Origin: Desulfamplus sp.
Lineage (GTDB): Bacteria; Desulfobacterota; Desulfobacteria; Desulfobacterales; Desulfobacteraceae
Length of the DNA: 5,994 bases
Direction of reading: 5' to 3'
Assembly: GCA_015231395.1 (NCBI GenBank)
Contig: JADGBP010000156.1
Coordinates: forward strand, 1 to 5,994
In this document: piece after piece, positions 1 through 5,849 of the stretch
How the letters are laid out: every line of letters begins with the position of its first letter
How positions within the stretch are numbered: position 1 is the stretch's first letter
The notes under the pieces: model-generated
What the model was told of the DNA's origin: nothing
Databases searched by the model: none
Seen by the model: the letters and a program-made list of their open reading frames with translations, nothing else
Translations under genes and position numbers: made by a program

Positions 1-153
1 ACCATGTATCCAGAATACATACGTAAGCCCCTCTTTCTCAACCACTTGGGTTATGCTGTTGATGAAGTCAGGGACTTGCGTAGCATCAGATACCTTATTT
101 AGATTAAGCACTTTTTTGTTTTTATCCTTCAATAAAGCCCCTTTAAGCCCCAT
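1..153 (-). pseudogene. Partial, probably 5'-truncated relative of the 561-aa protein
   Basis: Reading leftward from the ATG at 153-151, 51 codons are open to the window edge. The peptide carries LNLNKVSDATQV, then FINSITQVVEKEG and TYVFWIHG. This aligns with DLNLVAHAEQV, FIDSIKDVV and TYVFWIHG at residues 69-103 of the protein starting at 338, so the two are paralogues by direct comparison. The part that should precede it, with the SPHG motif and the first 60 or so residues, is absent. In-frame stops lie just upstream, there is no Shine-Dalgarno sequence before this ATG, and I found no displaced N-terminal segment in 154-337. The likeliest reading is a gene fragment that lost its 5' end. A second possibility is an intact shortened variant translated weakly. 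The gene continues beyond position 1, so its C-terminal architecture is unknown. Confidence 0.6.
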
Positions 154-228
154 TTGTAACCGTTATTCTCACTAAAAAAATACAGTTTTTGTAATCAGTT
201 TGTAATTAGCTGTAACGGTTTTACAAAT
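152..228. promoter_or_regulatory. TTTGTAA motif cluster between divergent paralogues
   Basis: TTTGTAA occurs at 153-159, 188-194 and 199-205, and its complement TTACAAA at 221-227. The copies at 188 and 199 form an 11-bp tandem repeat (TTTGTAATCAG, TTTGTAATTAG). The outer copies form an imperfect inverted repeat: ATTTGTAACCGTTA at 152-165 faces TAACGGTTTTACAAAT at 213-228, differing by a two-base insertion. Such clustering in the space between divergent genes suits an operator, or a binding site for the ParB-like C-terminal part of the neighbouring protein, but this role is inferred. Confidence 0.35.
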
Positions 229-263
229 TCAAGAACCCTGTAAAATAAATCGAAAAAAATAAC

Positions 264-292
264 TTTAAAAGAGTGTAAAAAGTGTTTATAAG
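264..292 (+). promoter_or_regulatory. Candidate sigma70-type promoter of the 561-aa gene
   Basis: TTTAAA at 264-269 matches four of six -35 positions, and TATAAG at 287-292 matches five of six -10 positions, with a 17-bp spacer. Transcription would begin near 299, about 39 bases before the ATG at 338. The surrounding DNA is very AT-rich, so chance matches are likely. Confidence 0.35.
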
Positions 293-337
293 TTTGTTTT
301 GAGTTAGTCAACATCCACATAAGAATGGAGGAGGGCA

Positions 338-2023
338 ATGACAAACGATAAACAAAATAAAAAATTACCAAAGATTAGATTTCATCGTAATAATAACAAT
401 AGTAATATACTGCTCATAAGTCCTCATGGAGTGTTAAAACCACCATATGATGATGAGAATACTGGAAGACTTGCATTAAGATTAGCCAAAAATATAGGCT
501 GTCATGCCGTTATCAACAGAACGTTCCATAGAGATGATTGTGATTTAAATTTAGTGGCACATGCCGAACAGGTTAAAGAATTTATAGATAGCATAAAAGA
601 TGTTGTAGATAATAATGAGTTTACATATGTTTTCTGGATACATGGTATCCATGATGACAGCATTACACCTATTGATCCTGATGCTGAGTGCCTGATTGGG
701 TACGGTCAACCTGATAAGGATGAAGAACCACGTTATACAGCTAAACAAGAAACAATCAATAAATTGATAGAGACGTTCAAGAACCATGATAGAAAAGCTA
801 TCGAGGCACCACCAGATAGTATTTATAGGGGATATTATGTAAACAGGATGAACCAGTGGTTCAGGACTCGTTACTCTCTTGATAAGGTTCAATCAATTCA
901 ATTAGAATTTAAATACGATGGTATAAGAGATAAGAAAAGTTTGGATTCAGCAGCCAAGAATATAGGACGAGCTATTAAAGAAGTTACAGAGGAGGAGTTT
1001 ATGGCAAAAGATAAAACCAAAGAAGCGGAACAAGGGCAGGTAGATAAGGCAGTACCAGCTCAAAATAAAGAACAGGTTCAACCAGAGAACGCACCACCTG
1101 CTCAAGTTGAAACTGATATACCGGATGCTGAAGTACTAACCTCAACAGAAGAAAAAACGAGCGATGATACTAAACCACCAGAGACTAATGCAGAAAATAA
1201 AATAGCTGGCACTTTATCTACTGAAGTTAAGGGCATCACAGAAGACGGTAATGTTGGTGATACCGCCCAAGCAGATATTAAGAAGAATTTACCAGTGCAA
1301 AGTAATAATTCTGTAATAGATACAACACAAGAAGATGTAGATTATGAAGCAATTACAGACGAACAATTAGCAGCTATGCCAGAAGATGATAAGGTCGATG
1401 TAACATTTAATAAATTAAAAGGTATTTTTGTTAAGCACTTCCACAATGCTATGCTAGATGCTGGACAATATATTATTAAGGTTTTGTATAATAATAATTA
1501 TGATTTAGAAAAACCTAAAGGGTACACACAATCTAACTCTATATCAAAATTAATTAAAAAACTTAAACAAGACTCTCCGGGTAACAGTCCTTCTAGGACA
1601 TGGATTTACGATGCCATAAACCTTGCATTAGATAATAACTATTTTAACAATATCGAAGATAAAGAGATATCATCCGCATACGGACGCCTTGGACACAGTC
1701 ATAAAGTGAATTTAACTTACGCTCCTGATGACAAGAAAGAAAAGTTAATCTCTGAAATTATTACCATAGAGGCTGAGACTAACAAAAAATGTTCAGTTGT
1801 AAAAATCAGGGAGCTTATAAATAGAGAAAAAAGAGAGTCAGCTCCTGATGAATTACCTCTCTCGGAAGCATTGAAAAGTGACTTCTCTACACTGGATACA
1901 AATTTACTTAAAGATTTACAAAAAGAACTTGATATTCAATACAAAAAATTACAAGAAAAAGTTAAATTCTATAAAACCAAATCAGATGAAATCAAAAATC
2001 TTTTAAAGCCAAAAACCAATTAA
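338..2023 (+). CDS. N-formylglutamate-amidohydrolase-like domain fused to a helical, possibly ParB-like C-terminal part
   Basis: The start is fixed by GGAGGAGGG at 327-335. Residues about 22-217 resemble the N-formylglutamate amidohydrolase (FGase) fold. Visible signatures are LLISPHG (H30), DDENTG (38-43), VINR (58-61), a D-x-N pair (D69, N71), FWIHG (H102), IGYGQ (120-124), TAKQET and IQLEF (E190). Histidines and acids in these motifs are the expected metal and catalytic residues of the family, but substrate is unknown and a DNA-element role is possible. Residues about 222-335 are a low-complexity linker rich in E, Q, P, K and T. Residues about 340-500 look helical (FNKLKGIF at 357, SRTWIYDAINLAL around W422, LGHSHKVNL), reminiscent of the DNA-binding modules in ParB-like proteins. 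The end (about 525-561) is a lysine-rich coiled coil. A fragment of a paralogue lies divergently upstream. I am fairly sure of the gene and the N-terminal family, much less of the C-terminal assignment. Confidence 0.75.
   Translation: MTNDKQNKKLPKIRFHRNNNNSNILLISPHGVLKPPYDDENTGRLALRLAKNIGCHAVINRTFHRDDCDLNLVAHAEQVKEFIDSIKDVVDNNEFTYVFWIHGIHDDSITPIDPDAECLIGYGQPDKDEEPRYTAKQETINKLIETFKNHDRKAIEAPPDSIYRGYYVNRMNQWFRTRYSLDKVQSIQLEFKYDGIRDKKSLDSAAKNIGRAIKEVTEEEFMAKDKTKEAEQGQVDKAVPAQNKEQVQPENAPPAQVETDIPDAEVLTSTEEKTSDDTKPPETNAENKIAGTLSTEVKGITEDGNVGDTAQADIKKNLPVQSNNSVIDTTQEDVDYEAITDEQLAAMPEDDKVDVTFNKLKGIFVKHFHNAMLDAGQYIIKVLYNNNYDLEKPKGYTQSNSISKLIKKLKQDSPGNSPSRTWIYDAINLALDNNYFNNIEDKEISSAYGRLGHSHKVNLTYAPDDKKEKLISEIITIEAETNKKCSVVKIRELINREKRESAPDELPLSEALKSDFSTLDTNLLKDLQKELDIQYKKLQEKVKFYKTKSDEIKNLLKPKTN
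991..1003 (+). promoter_or_regulatory. Internal ribosome binding site and in-frame ATG inside the 561-aa gene
   Basis: GGAGG at 991-995 sits five bases before an in-frame ATG at 1001-1003 (Met222). This is as good a start signal as that of any gene in the window. It falls exactly at the border between the FGase-like domain and the linker, so it would yield a separate 340-residue protein holding only the linker, the helical domain and the coiled coil. The purine run also encodes EEE, so the site could be a by-product of glutamate codons. Confidence 0.45.
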
Positions 2024-2031
2024 ACCATCAC

Positions 2032-2062
2032 GCTCCAGTATTAACCATGCTGGAGCTTCCTC
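2032..2062 (+). terminator. Terminator-like hairpin after the 561-aa gene
   Basis: GCTCCAG at 2032-2038 pairs perfectly with CTGGAGC at 2050-2056 around an 11-base loop, eight bases after the stop codon. The tail TTCCTCCC is only partly T, so termination may be weak or the hairpin may just protect the mRNA end. Confidence 0.45.
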
Positions 2063-2224
2063 CCTCAATCCACTCCTATGATGGTCAAATCCTTATATGC
2101 TGCCTCCCAAATTTTGAACATGCCTTATCGTTATTGCCATGTTGTAAAACATAGCAATGATTTACATTTATCATATATCTAACTCATATCGATAAGACTC
2201 ACCACAGATTCAAAAGTAAAAAAC

Positions 2225-2351
2225 CAAAAAAAATTGTGAGAGCACCTACGTATAGATATAACGGTAACATTGATGCGTTTCAAAGGATTATACGCCCCCC
2301 ATACCCTATTCACAAGGGTCTTAATCTCTCCATATACCCAAACATATCCAT
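2225..2351. repeat. 127-bp exact direct repeat, copy 1
   Basis: This segment is base-for-base identical to 5868-5994. It starts with C followed by eight A and includes a C6 run and a small hairpin (ACCCT at 2303-2307, AGGGT at 2315-2319). Left of the repeat the two copies differ at the first base (C at 2224, A at 5867). The right limit cannot be judged because the second copy ends at the window edge. I recognise no insertion-sequence end, tRNA or attachment core in it. Confidence 0.9.
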
Positions 2352-2560
2352 TTGAATAAGCAGTCAATTCACTACTGCAACATAACTATTAAGACAACCT
2401 CCCCCCCTCTCCATTCTTCCATTCTATGCCTCATATTAGGTGTTTAAAGGGCTTATCCAGAGGTATTTCTATTAAGTCCATAGTTAGGTATGGAGTGAGT
2501 TTGTATGCTCTCAGGAGGGCTAATTTGAGCTTATAATTCATACGTATTCTAATCAACTTG

Positions 2561-2599
2561 AACCGTTCTTGGCATTGTGCTGAGAGCGGTTTTTTATTT
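2561..2599 (+). terminator. Strong intrinsic terminator before the DUF2958 gene
   Basis: Bases 2561-2574 pair with 2578-2591 over 14 positions including three G-U pairs, around a TTG loop, and the stem runs directly into TTTTTATTT. It ends only 30 bases before the DUF2958 start, so it either ends upstream transcription or acts as an attenuator in that gene's leader. Confidence 0.75.
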
Positions 2600-2628
2600 C
2601 TATGAACAACAACAAAAGGAGAATTTTT

Positions 2629-2958
2629 ATGTGGAACGCACCGAGTAAGAAACAACTGTCAACATTACCAAAGCTGTATGAAACAGAAGAAGTGGCACTT
2701 AAAGACAAAATCATTCATCTACATTTTTTCATCGGAGGCTGTGACTGGTTTATCGCTGAATATGATGCGAGTGAGGATCTGTTCTGGGGCTTCGCTATCT
2801 TGAATCAGGACTATCAAAACGCTGAGTGGGGATACATCAGCTTCAGTGAACTGAAATCTATAAAGGTTCAGGGTTGGCTGGAGATAGATAACGACCTTCA
2901 TTGGACACCGAAACCAGCTAAAGAAGTTGATCTGATTTGTGAAGCTCAGGGTTGGTAA
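2629..2958 (+). CDS. DUF2958 family protein
   Basis: The protein has 109 residues when started at 2629, where AAAGGAGA at 2615-2622 gives good spacing. An in-frame ATG at 2602 would add nine residues, but it has no ribosome binding site and those codons contain the Shine-Dalgarno itself. The sequence opens MWNAPSKKQL and carries the conserved blocks LPKLYETE (13-20), KDKIIHLHFFIGGCDWFIAE (25-44), DLFWGFAILN (50-59) and AEWGYISFSEL (65-75). These are hallmarks of DUF2958, a small soluble domain spread on plasmids, integrative elements and phages; its molecular function is not established. Its length suits a complete single-domain member. Terminators lie on both sides, so it looks like its own transcription unit. 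I see no truncation or frameshift. Confidence 0.88.
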   Translation: MWNAPSKKQLSTLPKLYETEEVALKDKIIHLHFFIGGCDWFIAEYDASEDLFWGFAILNQDYQNAEWGYISFSELKSIKVQGWLEIDNDLHWTPKPAKEVDLICEAQGW

Positions 2959-2985
2959 TTATTTAATACGTTTTTCACTTAACTG

Positions 2986-3023
2986 AAGGGGTGGTTGGCT
3001 AATAGCTGATTGCCCCTTTTTTT
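2986..3023 (+). terminator. Intrinsic terminator after the DUF2958 gene
   Basis: AAGGGG at 2986-2991 pairs with CCCCTT at 3013-3018. The inner arms (2992-3000 and 3004-3012) also pair throughout, with several G-U pairs, leaving an AAT loop. Seven T follow at 3017-3023. It lies 28 bases after the stop codon. Confidence 0.75.
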
Positions 3024-3056
3024 GTTTATACATCATTAAATTTAAGGAGATTTAAT

Positions 3057-3350
3057 ATGAAGAAATTAAGTAGAGACTACAACAACACACAGAGAAATTA
3101 CCTTGGTATGAAAGCTAGGTTAGCAAATGAAGTAGCTCAGGGCAAGTATCCAGATCTTACAAAAGACCTTCTGTATATGAAGGCGTGTCAGGATGGGCTT
3201 GGAGTTCTTCCTCATGATCCAAGCCTTATGAATAAATCTATCAGCAAAATAGATGCATTAAAAATTCTTATATCTCTGCCTAAAGACACATGGGAACTGT
3301 TCATCATTTTTGGGATGATAGACAGTATTTATGCGGAGGTGCTCTCATGA
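3057..3350 (+). CDS. Small hypothetical protein, 97 aa
   Basis: I do not recognise this gene. AAGGAGA at 3044-3050, six bases before the ATG, supports the start. The protein begins with a basic, polar half (MKKLSRDYNNTQRNY) that looks helical, passes a GVLPHDPS turn, and ends in a more hydrophobic helix-like segment (KILISLPKDTWELFIIFGMI) not long or hydrophobic enough to call a membrane span with confidence. No cysteine pairs or catalytic motif stand out. Its stop overlaps the start of the next gene as ATGA, so the two are probably translationally coupled and may act together. It comes directly after a terminator, and no clear promoter is visible in the 33-base gap. It looks complete. Confidence 0.75.
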   Translation: MKKLSRDYNNTQRNYLGMKARLANEVAQGKYPDLTKDLLYMKACQDGLGVLPHDPSLMNKSISKIDALKILISLPKDTWELFIIFGMIDSIYAEVLS

Positions 3351-3481
3351 TGTGGTCAGATATTGAAGCTGGTAATCCTGCTAACTGTATAGAGCCTTGG
3401 GAATATGAGCCTGTAAATATGCCAACTCCTGATGAATTTGAAAACCAAGACCAAGAGGAAGATGAAACAGAGGATGAATAA
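3347..3481 (+). CDS. Very acidic 44-aa protein
   Basis: I do not recognise a family. The frame is open from further upstream, but GGAGG at 3335-3339 followed seven bases later by ATG at 3347 marks the true start; a second ATG at 3350 is also possible. The ATG overlaps the previous stop (ATGA), which favours coupled translation. Of 44 residues, 16 are Asp or Glu and none is Lys, Arg or His. The N-terminal part has a single Cys14 and aromatic residues in EPWEYEP (16-22); the last 13 residues (ENQDQEEDETEDE) are almost wholly polar and acidic. Such extreme charge is seen in DNA-mimic inhibitors and in acidic tails that bind basic proteins, but either role here is only inference. Confidence 0.7.
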   Translation: MMWSDIEAGNPANCIEPWEYEPVNMPTPDEFENQDQEEDETEDE

Positions 3482-3501
3482 TTACAAAAAGGAGATTAAA
3501 C

Positions 3502-3789
3502 ATGAGCACATTAAAAGCATTAAAAGAAGAGATAGAAATTCCTGAGTGGTGTACCTGTATGACTTGGGACTGGGAAGCTTATGAAGAAGTACCACCGGCA
3601 TGTAATGCATTCAAAGACAGTGGTAGGGGATATTGCATGAATTGTGAGCATGGGGAGGACTGTCACACAACTCCAACAGAGATACAGTTCTTGAAAAAGG
3701 AGATAGAGTACCTGAAGGAGACTCTCGCAAGAAATGAGGCAAGGCTGGCAAAAATTAATTTTAAGAAAAAAGTATCTCTGCGGTTTTAA
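3502..3789 (+). CDS. Cysteine-rich, likely zinc-binding protein with C-terminal coiled coil
   Basis: The gene is not recognised by family. GGAGA at 3491-3495, six bases before the ATG, supports the start, and the gene begins 20 bases after the previous stop, so it probably shares its transcript. Six cysteines lie in the first 54 residues: C17-x-C19, C34, C45-x2-C48 and C54, with H50 and H55 close by (CMNCEHGEDCH). This layout suggests one or two zinc sites. Residues about 58-86 form a charged heptad-like helix (EIQFLKKEIEYLKETLARNE), probably a coiled coil for dimerisation, followed by a basic end (KINFKKKVSLRF). A small nucleic-acid- or protein-binding adaptor is plausible; zinc binding is inferred from spacing only. 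Confidence 0.75.
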   Translation: MSTLKALKEEIEIPEWCTCMTWDWEAYEEVPPACNAFKDSGRGYCMNCEHGEDCHTTPTEIQFLKKEIEYLKETLARNEARLAKINFKKKVSLRF

Positions 3790-3818
3790 CAACAACATTT
3801 CAACAGTACTAATTAATG

Positions 3819-3855
3819 AAGCTTTTGTGGAGACACTTCCATGAAGGCTTTTTTT
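3819..3855 (+). terminator. Intrinsic terminator, first of a tandem pair
   Basis: Bases 3819-3831 pair with 3838-3850 over all 13 positions (three G-U pairs) around the loop GACACT, and the stem ends in seven T (3849-3855). It closes the small-gene cluster 30 bases after the stop of the cysteine-rich gene. Confidence 0.8.
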
Positions 3856-3867
3856 GTTTTTAATGAG

Positions 3868-3905
3868 ACCCATCTGTCTATCAAGGCAGGTGGGTTTTCT
3901 ATTTT
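3868..3905 (+). terminator. Second tandem terminator, directly before the exonuclease gene
   Basis: ACCCATCTGTC at 3868-3878 pairs with 3885-3895 over all 11 positions (two G-U) around TATCAA, followed by TTTTCTATTTT. The Shine-Dalgarno of the next gene (AGGAGG, 3906-3911) starts where the T tract ends, leaving no room for a promoter after this hairpin. A role as RNA processing or stability hairpin is an alternative. Confidence 0.65.
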
Positions 3906-3916
3906 AGGAGGTCACT

Positions 3917-4849
3917 ATGGAAAAAGTTATTAATAAAAGAAACATCTCACAACAGGAGTGGTTGAATTACAGAAGGTCAGGCATTGGTGGTAGTGATGCT
4001 GGAGCTATAGCTGGGCTTAATCCTTGGAGGTCACCAATGAGTGTTTATCTCGATAAGACAGGGCAAATTGAACCTGTAGAGCAAACTGACGCTATGTATT
4101 GGGGAACAGTATTAGAAAAAGTAGTAGCAGATGAGTTTACTATTAGAACTAATTCCAAAGTTAGAAAAAATAATACCATTCTAAGAAGCGAGGAACACCC
4201 TTTTATGATCGGTAATATTGATCGTGTAGTAGTTGGAGCTGCAGAGGGGTTGGAATGTAAGACAACCAACATTTTCAACAAAGATTTGTGGAAAAACGGC
4301 AGTATTCCAGATGTGTATATGGCACAGGTTCAGCACTATATGGCAGTAACAGGCTATAAAGCGTGGTGGATTGCTGTTCTTATAGGGGGAAATGATTTTA
4401 GATATAAAAGAGTCGAGCGGGACGATGAGTTTATAAATCTGCTGATTCAGTTGGAACAAAACTTCTGGTGTAACCACGTTGAGCCTAAAATTATGCCAGA
4501 AGTCGATGGGTCAACTGCTTCAAATGAGATTATTAATAAAATGTTTCCAGAGACTACAAAGAACAGCGTTGTTAAACTACCCGATGATGCAAAAACATTG
4601 ATTGAGAGCTTTCTGGAAAATTTTGAACTTGAGGACAAATACAGCACTTTAAAAGACGAATGCGGAAACAAGATTAAGCTAATAATGGAACATAACGAAC
4701 AGGGCATTATTGAAAACTATGTTGTAAACTGGAAACAAGTTAAGTCTAAAAAATTTGATACTAAATCTTTTGAAAAAGAAAATCCCGAGCTTCATCATAA
4801 ATACTGCAAAGAGAGTGCCTACCGTAGATTCACTGTTAAATCTATATAA
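3917..4849 (+). CDS. yqaJ: YqaJ-family viral recombinase (PD-(D/E)XK 5'-3' exonuclease)
   Basis: The protein has 310 residues, a usual length for the family, and starts after AGGAGG at 3906-3911. It should degrade one strand at double-strand DNA ends to expose single strands for the annealing protein, like lambda exonuclease. Motifs run in family order: W15-x-R19 with SGIGGSDA (21-28) and AGLNPW (32-37) for DNA-end binding, WGTVLE with E67, GNIDR with D102, LECKT with E113 and K115 as the metal-binding E-x-K pair, then MAQVQHYM (Q136, Q138, Y140) and the WWIAVLIGG strand. All expected catalytic residues are present. The C-terminal third is charged and ends in a lysine-rich region similar to the tails of phage homologues. 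recT follows after 17 bases, forming a two-gene recombination operon. The preceding tandem hairpins suggest expression by read-through. Confidence 0.93.
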   Translation: MEKVINKRNISQQEWLNYRRSGIGGSDAGAIAGLNPWRSPMSVYLDKTGQIEPVEQTDAMYWGTVLEKVVADEFTIRTNSKVRKNNTILRSEEHPFMIGNIDRVVVGAAEGLECKTTNIFNKDLWKNGSIPDVYMAQVQHYMAVTGYKAWWIAVLIGGNDFRYKRVERDDEFINLLIQLEQNFWCNHVEPKIMPEVDGSTASNEIINKMFPETTKNSVVKLPDDAKTLIESFLENFELEDKYSTLKDECGNKIKLIMEHNEQGIIENYVVNWKQVKSKKFDTKSFEKENPELHHKYCKESAYRRFTVKSI

Positions 4850-4866
4850 AAATAAGGAGAAAAGCT

Positions 4867-5760
4867 ATGACTGCTAAAGAAAAAATGGCGTTAGAACTGT
4901 CTAAAATCAATGGTAATAGCGTTACTATCGGTAACAATGGAAGTGGATTACAGACAAATACAACCGCCCCTAAAACAGTTCTGGACTATATCAGGGCAAT
5001 GACTCCTGAAATAGCCAAAGCTCTACCATCACATATAACACCTGAAAGGTTAATCAGGGTGGTTTTAACAGAAATAAGACGTAACCCAAAACTGATGGAA
5101 TGTAGCCGTGATAGCCTGCTTGGGGCTTTAATGCTCTCAGCACAACTTGGACTTGAACCAAGTCCTTTAGGGCACTGTTACTACATCCCATACAATAACC
5201 GTAAAGCTGGTATAATGGAGTGCCAATTTATGATCGGTTACCGTGGGATGATTGACCTTGCCATGAGGTCAGATAAGATTGAATCTATAGTAGCTGAAAC
5301 TGTATGTCAGAATGACCTGTTTGACTTCCAGTATGGTCTTCATCCCAACCTGATGCACAAACCAGCCCTTACAAATAAAGGCTCTGCATATGCCTATTAC
5401 ACTGTGGTGAAATTCAGGGGAGGAGGCTGCCATATAAAAGTTATGGGAATAGAAGAGATCGAAAGAATTAAAAAGAGATCGCAATCTGCTCAATATTCTT
5501 CCAGCCCTTGGGTAACGGATTATAATGAGATGGCGAAGAAAAGTGTCATCAGGTCTATCTTCCGCTACCTGCCAGTCAGTAACGAGATTCTGAGTCATGT
5601 AGAGAAGGATTCCGTGGTTAAAACTTCATTGATTGAAGATGAGGGCGAATCCTTTATTGATGTTCCAACGACACCTACAGAGCCAATGCCCTCACAACCT
5701 GTAAATAATAATAAACCACATGATTATACATACGCAGTAGATACGGCAGCAGTGGCATAA
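4867..5760 (+). CDS. recT: RecT single-strand annealing protein
   Basis: This is a complete RecT-family protein of 297 residues. It binds single-stranded DNA exposed by the partner exonuclease and anneals complementary strands in phage recombination and replication. AAGGAGA just before the ATG supports the start. Family motifs are visible: TVLDYIRAMTPEIAKALP near the start of the core, PERLIRVVLTEIRRNPKL, a SLLGALMLSAQLGLEPSPLG segment ending near residue 102, YYIPYNN, QFMIGYRGMIDLA (120-132), and SSPWVTDYNEMAKKSVIR around W215. A short polar linker (residues 1-35) precedes the core. The C-terminal 60 residues are acidic, then proline-rich (TPTEPMPSQP) and probably flexible, where family members often bind partner proteins. 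It follows the exonuclease gene by 17 bases and a strong terminator follows it. No damage is seen. Confidence 0.95.
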   Translation: MTAKEKMALELSKINGNSVTIGNNGSGLQTNTTAPKTVLDYIRAMTPEIAKALPSHITPERLIRVVLTEIRRNPKLMECSRDSLLGALMLSAQLGLEPSPLGHCYYIPYNNRKAGIMECQFMIGYRGMIDLAMRSDKIESIVAETVCQNDLFDFQYGLHPNLMHKPALTNKGSAYAYYTVVKFRGGGCHIKVMGIEEIERIKKRSQSAQYSSSPWVTDYNEMAKKSVIRSIFRYLPVSNEILSHVEKDSVVKTSLIEDEGESFIDVPTTPTEPMPSQPVNNNKPHDYTYAVDTAAVA

Positions 5761-5786
5761 AAGTAAGATAAATAAAATTTAACTTT

Positions 5787-5836
5787 AAGGGGTTATTCGG
5801 GGATTTGTCCTTGAATAACCCCTTTTGTTTTTTCTG
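5787..5836 (+). terminator. Strong intrinsic terminator after recT
   Basis: AAGGGGTTATTC at 5787-5798 pairs perfectly over 12 bp with 5813-5824, and the stem leads into TTTTGTTTTTT. It ends the recombination operon 26 bases after the recT stop. The next Shine-Dalgarno (GGAGG, 5836-5840) again follows at once. Confidence 0.88.
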
Positions 5837-5849
5837 GAGGGTATTGCAG

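Larger units (their letters stand above)
2024..2560. other. Gene-free stretch with reversed strand composition
   Basis: No reading frame here has both a start codon and a ribosome binding site. From about 2040 to 2430 the + strand is poor in G and rich in C, including C runs near 2295 and 2401, the reverse of the flanking genes. That is what a decayed minus-strand gene, or DNA of separate origin, would look like. A + strand frame is stop-free from 2161 to 2352 but has no ATG, and its antisense frame (2179-2367) opens only with TTG and no Shine-Dalgarno. The 127-bp repeat lies inside. A lone TATAAT at 2532-2537 lacks a -35 partner. Confidence 0.5.

Noticed and set aside
2225..2351. Template or variable repeat of a diversity-generating retroelement
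   Set aside because: The copies are identical with no adenine-specific differences, and no reverse transcriptase or lectin-type target gene is present.
2161..2355. Plus-strand stop-free frame of 64 codons through repeat copy 1
   Set aside because: There is no ATG; the only GTG (2236) follows a poly-A run without a ribosome binding site. Kept only as part of the slippage finding.
2179..2367. Minus-strand 62-codon frame covering repeat copy 1
   Set aside because: It starts with TTG, has no Shine-Dalgarno and resembles no protein I know; the frame in copy 2 is shared only because the DNA is identical.
2602..2628. Upstream ATG adding nine residues to the DUF2958 protein
   Set aside because: It has no ribosome binding site, and its codons contain the Shine-Dalgarno that serves the ATG at 2629, which matches the conserved N-terminus.
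3290..3346. N-terminal extension of the acidic small gene inside the 97-aa gene
   Set aside because: No ribosome binding site precedes 3290, while GGAGG at 3335-3339 points to the ATG at 3347.
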